A DNA stretch of 64,000 nucleotides from Dugong dugon (taxonomy: Eukaryota > Chordata > Mammalia > Sirenia > Dugongidae). A program made the translations under genes and the position numbers. Position 1 is the stretch's first letter, and every line of letters starts with the position of its first letter. A model generated the notes under the pieces. That model was not told where the DNA came from. It did not search any database and worked only from the letters and a program-made list of their open reading frames with translations. The DNA is taken from contig CM057471.1 of the NCBI GenBank assembly GCA_030035585.1, positions 95,357,819 through 95,421,818 of the forward strand, in the 5' to 3' direction. Positions 57,117-64,000 of this stretch are shown here, piece by piece.

Positions 57117-57280
57117 AACCAAAACCAAATCAGTTGTCCTCGAGTCGATTCCAACTCATAGCGACCCCATAGGACAGAGTAGAACTGCCCGATAGAACTT
57201 GTAAGGAGCTGCTGGTGGATTTGAACTATGGACCTTTTTGTTAGCAGCAAGCTTTTAATCACTGTGCCAAATAGTGCTAT
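57117..57280 (-). mobile_element. AfroSINE, short type
   Basis: Minus strand, AAAACCAAATCAGTTGTCCTC at left, tRNA-like part to CACTGTGCC at right, then an A-run at 57283-57296. Confidence 0.9.
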
Positions 57281-58480
57281 TAAAAAAAAAAAAAAAGGCT
57301 AGCATAGTTCTTCTTGTGTAGTGTACTTTCAATAACTGGTAGCTATTTTTATATTCATCATGTTCTTCTTGCTAATCATTAAAGACGTTGGCTCTGGGTG
57401 GATGGGGACAAACAAATGAAGGTTAACAAACATCAGAATCAGAATAAAAGAAATGATAGAATATTAAAATCAAGATGACCCTCCAAAAAAGTTAGATGTA
57501 TTGGTAGATGGATAGAGGGATAAATGGTTAGGTAGATATGTGATCAAGTAAGTAAAATAAAGTTTTAATAGTAGAATGTAAGTAGTTTGTTTCATTATAA
57601 AGTTTTTCAAGTTTGCCGTATGTTCAAAAAAAATTTTATAGTAAAATATTGGGTAACATTCAAGTCTACCATCCCTCTCTTCCTCTAAGTCCTAACTTCA
57701 CCATAACCTGCTGAAGCACTCAAAGGCAAAGGAAGATTGAGTTTCCTGTGTCTTGATATTTCATGTAGAGTGAAGAACTTGGAATTCATCTCCTGGCCTA
57801 TTTTTCAAACTGTCTTTGTGAATGTGATTCACTCCCTTCCCCTAAGATTCGTACTTCTTATTTCCTGCTGGTCCAGCTGACAGCTCCAATTTACACACAT
57901 CTGCCTACAATATGGCTAATGTCCCAGAATCCACCCCTAACCCATTTCTCTCCTGCCTGCTGGCTCCCAACAGCTTCGCAACCAGGAAACTGCAGAGAGG
58001 AAGAACTGGGGCCTGGGATTGAAAGCCCTGTTTCCAGGACATTTGAAAAGCCAAAGTCCACAGCAGCTTACTCCTGTTGCTATGACACAGGTGACGCTGC
58101 AGAGCCGCCAGCCTGGAAACTGACAGACGCGGATCAGTATGCACCAGTTGCCATGGTGAGGAGGGAACTGAGGATGCTTCTTCTATGCCCATTGGTGCCT
58201 GGCCTTTCCGGTTGGCCAGAGCTGCCAGAGTGCTAAGAGCTTTTCATCAAATCATTAACATTTTGTCTCCATTCAGTTGTGTGCAATGGGTCTGAGGGCC
58301 TTGCTTCATAAGAGATTGGTAAGGAAGAGGAGAACTACTGGATCTTCCAGCAACCCAGAAAATAAAGTATTTAAAGCAAACCCTGAATTTTTAAAAAACC
58401 ACTTGTTCATGCTCTTTTTTCAAAGGAAAGTTTAACTCCATTTTGAAATGTTCAGCTTTGAGCGATCAACGTCCTCTAGT
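57281..58480. other. Unassigned stretch
   Basis: A GATA/TAGATGGATAG-like patch at 57495-57545 and otherwise unrecognised DNA. 57880-58240 is more GC-rich with a half X-box (GTTGCCATGGTGAG, 58147-58160). The facing frames 57905-58192 minus and 57919-58236 plus overlap and have no domain signature. Confidence 0.35.
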
Positions 58481-58484
58481 CCAG

Positions 58485-58615
58485 TACTTGTCAAAATGTG
58501 ATCCCCCAAGCCATCTCTTGAACCATAATCTCTGGAGGTGGGGCCCAGGTATCTGCAGTTTTGAGTACATCCTTAGGGTCGTTTGTAGGCGAACTGAAAT
58601 TTGAAAAATACTGCT
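58485..58615 (+). mobile_element. MER5A-like hAT fragment
   Basis: TTGTCAAAATGTGATCCCCC, AATCTCTGGAGGTGGGGCCC and TATCTGCAGTTTTGAG follow the MER5A order. Fossil DNA transposon. Confidence 0.6.
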
Positions 58616-58627
58616 GTGGTCTGGCTA

Positions 58628-58835
58628 TAAGGAGCTGTGGTGGTGCAATGGTAAAGCGCTCAGCTGCTAACCAAATAGGCGGCAGTTGGAACCCACCCTT
58701 TGGCTATATGGAAGACCTGGCGATACGCTTCTGTAAAGATTACAGCCTAGAAAACCCTATGGGACAGTTCTCCTCTGTCACCTGGACTTGCTGAGTCAAA
58801 CTCGACCGACTCTATGGCATCCAACAGCAACATCA
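58628..58835 (+). mobile_element. AfroSINE, long type
   Basis: Plus strand, head AAGGAGCTGTGGTGGTGC, central GATACGCTTCTGTAAAG, and an old degenerate tail CTCGACCGACTCTATGGCAT. Confidence 0.88.
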
Positions 58836-59256
58836 GTGTGATGCTTACTGATGGATCCTCATGCCTGCTCCATTGATTCTACTGCATTTCAAGCAGGATC
58901 TTGCCCTCAAGACTTGTGAGTCAAACCAAGGTCTGAGGTCTCTTGCCATCTGCCTTTGGCCTTGTTGCTGGGCCTGTTGAAGGGTATTTGTGGGAAATAA
59001 GCAGTATGAGTATGAGCTACTCAAACCAGGTGATTATCTACTTGCACTCAGCGTGGTCCCTTATACCTGGTGGCTAGGTTAAGGTATTCTTTTCTATAAC
59101 CCATCACTGACTTTGAGAAAAGAAAGATACACTGGTTTTGGTTTGTTTATTTTTTTACCCTGAGCATCTCTTATCTTCACAGAGCAAATACTGCACTTAC
59201 ATTAGTAGAGAGATGAGTGGATGTTTGCAAGATTTGCAGCCACTCCAAATAACTTT
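58836..59256. other. Unassigned stretch
   Basis: No gene or repeat recognised in this 420-bp interval. Confidence 0.3.
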
Positions 59257-59390
59257 TGGAGCCCTGGTGGCACAGTGGTTAAGTGTTTGGCTGCTAACCA
59301 AAAGGTTGGCAGTTCGAATCCACCAGCCAATCCTTGGAAACCCTATGGGGCATTTCTACTTTGCCCTCTAGGGTCATTATGAACTTGAAA
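59257..59390 (+). mobile_element. AfroSINE, short type
   Basis: Plus strand, head GGAGCCCTGGTGGCACAGTG, B-box-like GGCAGTTCGAATCCACC. The 3' module is short. Confidence 0.93.
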
Positions 59391-59519
59391 CTCACCTAAA
59401 CAGATCATAAAATGAAATCTACTTTATCCCTCAGAGAGGGTTGCTGAGCGTTTTTTTTTTTTTTTATTTTTTTTTATTTTGCCTTTCATCTAAATTAACT
59501 TCCCAATTGACTTGGACAA

Positions 59520-59728
59520 ACCAAAACCAAACCAGTCGACATCGAGTCAGTTCTACCTCATGGTGATCCTGTGTGTGTCAGGGTAGAACTGTGCCCCATA
59601 GGGTTTTCAAAGGCTGATTTTCCAAAAGTAGATCACCAGGCTTTTCTTATGAGCTGCCTCTGGATGGGTTTGACCCACCAACCTTTCAGTTAGTAGCCAA
59701 GGGCTTAACCATTTGAGCCAATCACACC
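59520..59728 (-). mobile_element. AfroSINE, long type
   Basis: Minus strand, ACCAAACCAGTCGACATCGAG at left; the head at right is partly degenerate (ACCATTTGAGCCAATCAC). A T-rich run at 59450-59481 lies upstream. Confidence 0.9.
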
Positions 59729-60180
59729 GGTCTAGTTGTTGTCTTTCCAAGGGTTCCCAACTGCATTTTCGTTTACTTACTGAATTCATAAAACACATTA
59801 TTTTGCCCACAAATGGAATATCTAATTAGGATGAGCTTCATCTGAAACTATGTAGCAAATGGGAAAATGAGGGGATTAGAGAACATCATTAATAGCAACT
59901 GAAAATAACCTTTTAATCAATTCTGTTTCTTTCCTTCTAAGAAGTTACTCTCTCTTCCATTCAGGGAATATAAAATTTTTGCTGCCATTAGCAATAACCT
60001 CAACAGCATGCGTAATAATAGTAATAATGACAATAAAAATGTCAACCAACATTTGAGTAGACATTTCCCATTACAAAACACTTTCATTTGCATTATTGTC
60101 TCCTCAGATCCTCACACGTGGCTTATATGTGCAGTAGGGTAGATTTTTTTTGTTTTATTTCAAACCCTCAGAGAAGAGGG
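59729..60180. other. Unassigned AT-rich stretch
   Basis: A short AATAATAGTAATAATGAC patch at 60013-60040. No gene or repeat family recognised. Confidence 0.3.
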
Positions 60181-60184
60181 GTTA

Positions 60185-60345
60185 GGCATGGGTACTCTGG
60201 AGTCAAATTATTTAGATGTGGGTCTCAGTTTACCATTTACCATCTAAGTAATCTTGGACAAGTTATTTAACATTTCTGAGCCTCAATAAATCTGCAAAGT
60301 GAGAATAAAAATAGTACCTGCCACAGAAGGATGTCATCGTGATAA
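60185..60345 (+). mobile_element. MIR SINE
   Basis: ATGGGTACTCTGGAGTCAAA, AAGTAATCTTGGACAAGTTAT, CATTTCTGAGCCTCAATAAA and GAGAATAAAAATAGTACCTG follow the MIR core on the plus strand. Confidence 0.82.
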
Positions 60346-60351
60346 CACCCC

Positions 60352-60468
60352 TATTTGTTACTGTCCAGGACTCCGACTCATGGCGACCCCATGGAACTGT
60401 GTTCCATAGGGTTTTCAATGCACTTCCAACAAGTGCGTTAATTATTTGCCCCACCCAGGAACTCTGGT
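60352..60468 (-). mobile_element. AfroSINE, internally deleted
   Basis: Minus strand, 3' module GACTCCGACTCATGGCGACC and head ATTTGCCCCACCCAGGAACTC, with most of the middle missing. Confidence 0.85.
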
Positions 60469-60489
60469 AACAACCCTAAAATGCTATAC

Positions 60490-60672
60490 TTCAAACCCAC
60501 TGCTAGCGAGTCAATTCTGACTCGTAGTGACCCTATAAGGTTTCCAAGGCTGTAAATCTCTTCTGAGGCAGACTGCCACATCTTTCTCCATCTGAGCTGC
60601 AGGTGGTTTCGAACTGCTGAACTTCCTAGGTTAGCAGTTAATCACTTTAACCACTGCGCCACCAAGGCTCCT
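60490..60672 (-). mobile_element. AfroSINE, variant with a different centre
   Basis: Minus strand, CTAGCGAGTCAATTCTGACTC at left, head CCACTGCGCCACCAAGGCTCC at right. The centre (CTGAGGCAGACTGCCACATC) matches the CTTCTGTAAAG-type centre of the copies at 21441, 58628 and 63065. Confidence 0.9.
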
Positions 60673-60699
60673 TAAAATGCTATAACTATTAGTGATTAC

Positions 60700-60929
60700 G
60701 GATGAGGACACTGAGGACCAGAGGAGTTAGGTGGTCTTCCCAAGGATGAACAGTTTAATCTGCAGAACTAGGAATAACCTGGCCTTTCAACTCCAAATTT
60801 GAGGCTTGCTTGAAACAAAAATCCATTTAGTAGCAGAATCGAGATCAGACATGCCCAACACTTAACCTTTCTCTTGCAAGTACTTCATCTCTGCTGTCTC
60901 ATCTTCTATGCTCTGGAGAGCAGCACTCT
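60700..60929. repeat. 230-bp low-copy unit, copy 2
   Basis: Gapless match to 34436-34665 at about 85% identity by eye, same orientation. Here no SINE abuts it directly; an AfroSINE ends 28 bp to its left. Confidence 0.75.
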
Positions 60930-61429
60930 CAAGCTACAAACTGCTTTTTAGATTTATTTTTAAAATTAATTTCCCTGCACTATAACCCTAAGAGGTCAAG
61001 GGCTAATGTAATTTTTACTTTTATTGGAGACTTAGAAAAGCCAAGTGATTTTTATCAAAATGCAATACAGTGAAAATGCCATTATTTACTGTGCTGAGTA
61101 GCCAGCTAATCAGCATTTTATTCAACCAAGAGTTACCACATGCTGCTCTGACTTTCCTGTTATTCTTGTTTGAGACCTTGTCATCACTGATCTTCCAGTT
61201 TGTGGCCTGAAGCCAACAATCTTGGAAATCTCTGTGCAGAACAACATGTAAGTAAGGAGGTTTAAGCAAGATTATGAAGGGGAGAAAGGGCGATAAGGAG
61301 CAAACTGCCATGTGGGTAAACCAAACCTTTTTCACATTCCAACTTGGATTTCCTCAACTTAAAAAATTCTGAAACGCAAGAATGTGTGGCAAATAGAAGT
61401 TTTTTCCAAAGACAAATATTGTACAAAAA
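60930..61429. other. Unassigned stretch
   Basis: No repeat recognised. The frames 61021-61335 and 61262-61474 (minus) show no domain I know. Confidence 0.3.
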
Positions 61430-61850
61430 CTGAAAACAATCTAAATGAATATCAACAGAAGAATGAATAAACAAATTGTGGTATGTTCATATAATGGAAT
61501 ACTATTCAATAATAAAAATAGAACAAATGATTGGATAAAACACAAATGCATTAAGCCAAGTGAGAAAAGTCAGACACAAAAAAGCAAATACAGTATGAGT
61601 CCATTTATAAGAACCATTTATCTGGCTAATCTATGGCGAAAGAAAATCAGAATCATGCTTGCCTGGGAGCGGTATAAAGGGTGGGGCTGAGTAGGAGGAA
61701 CTTTCTGAAATAATGGAAAATTTCTACATCTTGATTTGGGTGATAGTTGCATGGCTGTACACATTTGTCAAAACTCATCAAACTGTACACATAAAATCTA
61801 TGCATTCACTTATATAAATTATACCTCAATGGTGTTCTTCTAATGAATAA
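61430..61850 (+). mobile_element. Old L1M ORF2 end and 3' UTR
   Basis: AAACAATCTAAATGAATATC, AATGGAATACTATTCAATAAT, GTATGAGTCCATTTATAAG, GATTTGGGTGATAGTTGC and ATAAATTATACCTCAATGG are the C-terminal ORF2 code and 3' end of an old L1. Confidence 0.85.
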
Positions 61851-62001
61851 CTTATTTAATTCTCACAAAAATATGGAGGAAGAGATATAATGTTTATTTG
61901 CATTTTACAGATGGGGAAAATGAGGCATAGAGAGGTTATATAAATTTCTAGGATAATGGAGTTTGTGACTTTTGGGGCCAGGATTTGAACCCTGGTAGTC
62001 C
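61851..62001 (-). mobile_element. MIR SINE, inverted
   Basis: CATTTTACAGATGGGGAAAATG, AGGCATAGAGAGGTTATAT and CCAGGATTTGAACCCTGGTAG are the inverted MIR core. Confidence 0.85.
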
Positions 62002-62088
62002 AAACAATTATGGAATGACACAGGCAGCCTGTAGTTGAGAGGATTAAGATTAGACCAGGGAAGACTGCGCCGGCTCAGCTTTTAGCCT
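62002..62088. repeat. 87-bp local duplication, copy 1
   Basis: Gapless match to 62630-62716 with 8 differences in 87 bp (91%), direct orientation, 628 bp apart. It follows the MIR exactly. Confidence 0.85.
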
Positions 62089-62504
62089 CAATGTACTTAC
62101 TACTACTAAATTGCAGATTTACGCCGCATATTATCAAGACCAGTCTTCTGAACTTTCTGTTTGCTAATCATTGTACAACAGTTACTGTGATAAGACAAGC
62201 AAAATCATGTGCCTGATGTTACAAAATGGAAGATGACTCAGGCATTAGGCTTGAAAGAAGAGTCATTTGCTCCACTTTGATCATGATAACTTATTGTACT
62301 GTTTATCATATATGGAGAAAAATTAACAGTGACACCAAAATGCTAACGGTGGTTCACTATGTGGAATGAGATTGAAGTGAGAGGAAGATTTCCAATTGCT
62401 CGTTGACACACTTATCATTTACAAATTTTATGATAAGAATGCATTTTTGGTGAGATTTAAAAGTTTTTTTAACATGTGATCCAATTAGCTGTTCTCCTTA
62501 GATG
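62089..62504. other. Unassigned stretch
   Basis: No gene or repeat recognised between the two copies of the duplication. Confidence 0.3.
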
Positions 62505-62640
62505 CAGTGTTAATTCATTTATTCATTCATTGAATAAACAAATATTTACTGAATGTCTGCTAGATGCCAGACACTAGGTACTGGGGATACAGAGGAACTA
62601 TCAGTCTAGTGGTCAGACAGGCATGTGGGCAAACAATTGT
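62505..62640 (-). mobile_element. L2 LINE 3' end, inverted
   Basis: TCATTCATTGAATAAACAAATA, GATGCCAGACACTAGGTACTG and GGGATACAGAGGAACTATC are the inverted L2 3' end. Confidence 0.75.
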
Positions 62641-62716
62641 GGAATGAGATAGGCAGCCTGTAGTTGAAGGGATTAAGATTAGACCAGGGAAGACTGCGCC
62701 AGCTGTGCTTTTAGCC
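62630..62716. repeat. 87-bp local duplication, copy 2
   Basis: Partner of 62002-62088. It continues naturally from the inverted L2 (GCAAACAATTGTGGAATG is typical L2-flank text), so this is probably the original location. Confidence 0.8.
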
Positions 62717-62799
62717 CTAGCAATCTGTTTGGTGGCTCCACCTGATGGAGGGTGGGTGGGAGGAGAGGAAGCACTTCTGAATGACTTAGTTGGGTTCTG

Positions 62800-62937
62800 T
62801 TGCTGTTGTGAGGCGCCGTTGAGTCAGTTCCGACTCATAGTGACCCTATAGAATAGAGTAGAACTGCCCCGTAGGGTTTCCAAGGAGTGGTTGGTGGATT
62901 TGAACTGCTGATCTTCTGGTTAGCAGCCAAGTTCTTT
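62800..62937 (-). mobile_element. AfroSINE, short type, head missing
   Basis: Minus strand, GTTGCTGTTGTGAGGCGCCG at left through GTTAGCAGCCAAGTTC at right. The last about 25 bp of the tRNA-like head are absent. Confidence 0.9.
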
Positions 62938-63064
62938 CTACAATCCTCTTATTTTAGAAATATTACTGGAGGCACACCCAATACATGAAGGTGTAGGCTT
63001 TGTGATTCTGTGTGTTAATATGACTTTAAGACATCAGTTTCTTCCTCTTCTTGGTTTCTCATAA

Positions 63065-63277
63065 GGAGCCCTTGTGGCGCAGTGGTTAAGCACTCAGCTG
63101 CTAACTGAAAGGTGGATGATTCAAAGCCACCAGCAGCTCTGCAGGAGAAATATGTGACAGTCTGCTTCTGTAAAGGTAATAGCCTTGGAAACCATATGTG
63201 GCAGTTGTACTCTGTCCTACAGGGTTGCTGTGAGTTGGAATCAGCTCTACGGTAATGGGTTTGGTTTTAGGGTTTGT
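63065..63277 (+). mobile_element. AfroSINE, long type
   Basis: Plus strand, head AGGAGCCCTTGTGGCGCAGTG, centre GTCTGCTTCTGTAAAGG, tail GAGTTGGAATCAGCTCTACGG and GGGTTTGGTTTTAGGG. Confidence 0.94.
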
Positions 63278-64000
63278 GTTGTTTTAAAAGCCATAAAAAG
63301 AGGGGGTAACTGTACACTTTTCTTCCTGCTTGAGCTAAAACAATTTTTTTTTTTTTTATTAAGTCACAGGCTGTAAAAAGTAGCTTTTTCTCAGGACCAT
63401 ATGGTTCATGAGTACCATATGGAGAACCTGTATCAGACATTTCTTCCTTAAGTCCTGTGCTCCTGTCTAAGATGTGACCAACTGCCTCCCCTCCCCAGTA
63501 CATTCCGGGTAGTTTAAGCCTAGCAAGGCATACGGTGTCCCTGCTGGCCTTCAATACCTTCTTTATAAGCATGCCTGATTTTGGAATTGCTCTGTAATTG
63601 AAAGTCAGCCTTGACTGGGCAAATGCATGTCTTAAGCTCTTCACAGTGCCCTACCAGCCTAATTAAACTACAGAAATATAAGAGCAATTAGGTGGAAGCA
63701 TTTGCAAAATGAATGCGTGGTAGTAACCTGTGTAGTTACAAAGACCTTGTCACTCAGACCTAACTGCTTGGATATGCTGATTTTACCAACAGAAAAAAAT
63801 AAAGAAAATTCTCCATATCCCATGACTCCAATCTATTCTTGGCTGAGACCCTAATGCCTCTGCAGGGTCAGATAATTTGTTTATAGTCACAGGCTTCTGG
63901 TTTTAAGAAGAGAAATGCCATTTCTGCCCACCTCTCCTTTCTGGAAACCAATGGAAAACAACAGGAGAATAAGAGGCAATAAAGCAAATATCTTCATTGA
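63278..64000. other. Unassigned stretch to the window end
   Basis: A T-run at 63344-63357, then DNA without a recognised repeat. The 125-codon minus frame 63267-63644 has no domain signature and its C-terminus runs into the SINE tail. Probably unique non-coding DNA. Confidence 0.35.

Noticed and set aside
1-64000. A host gene, RNA gene, CRISPR array or defence-like system
   Set aside because: I found no spliced exon pattern, tRNA outside SINEs, repeat-spacer array or operon-like frame set; the content is that of a mammalian intergenic or intronic region.

Overview
Organism. This is a mammalian, non-coding, AT-rich window, almost certainly from an afrotherian and most likely an elephant or close relative. 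The evidence is about 30 tRNA-derived AfroSINE copies, a BovB-like RTE LINE that shares its 3' end with those SINEs, and an L1 lineage whose 3' UTR is not of primate or rodent type. Old mammal-wide repeats (MIR, L2, MLT1, MER5-like and hAT elements, L1M) are also present, as expected for a eutherian. I see no host protein-coding exon, tRNA, rRNA or CRISPR array. Every long open frame I could explain lies in a LINE or is a chance frame through repeat sequence. Layout. 1-3.3 kb: a rearranged RTE cluster with pieces on both strands, an AfroSINE and an old L1 tail. 3.36-12.33 kb: a full-length, defective L1 with a 13-bp target-site duplication (TSD). It carries a MaLR solo LTR, an AfroSINE, and a truncated L1 that itself carries an AfroSINE. 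12.3-25 kb: solo LTRs (MLT2-like, MLT1, an ERVL-like LTR), MIRs, internally deleted RTE copies, AfroSINEs and unique DNA. 26-27.3 kb: an AfroSINE split by a 1.08-kb ERVL-like LTR. 28-33.2 kb: an old L1 holding an RTE deletion derivative, unique DNA, then a hAT transposon with an 8-bp TSD that holds two MLT1 LTRs in opposite orientations. 34.27-34.95 kb: a 660-bp composite of two AfroSINEs around a low-copy unit, bounded by a perfect 14-bp direct repeat; a second copy of the unit lies at 60.7 kb. 35-42 kb: unique DNA with possible regulatory sequence, old L1 and L2, AfroSINEs. 42.285-50.32 kb: a second full-length defective L1 with a perfect 19-bp TSD and a doubled 3' tail. 50.4-64 kb: MLT1 and MaLR LTRs, old L1 and MIR, a truncated L1 tail, many AfroSINEs, one perfect RFX X-box motif in unique DNA, and an 87-bp local duplication. 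How it works together. The window is a layered record of retrotransposition rather than a gene system. L1 supplies long elements and truncated tails, RTE supplies full, broken and internally deleted copies, AfroSINEs with RTE-like 3' ends land everywhere, and LTR elements survive as solo LTRs. Nesting gives a relative order: L1M, L2, MIR and hAT oldest; MLT1 next; then the RTE, AfroSINE, ERVL-like, afrotherian MaLR and young L1 layers. The stretches called unassigned are those where I recognised no repeat; some probably hold repeats too old to see by eye.
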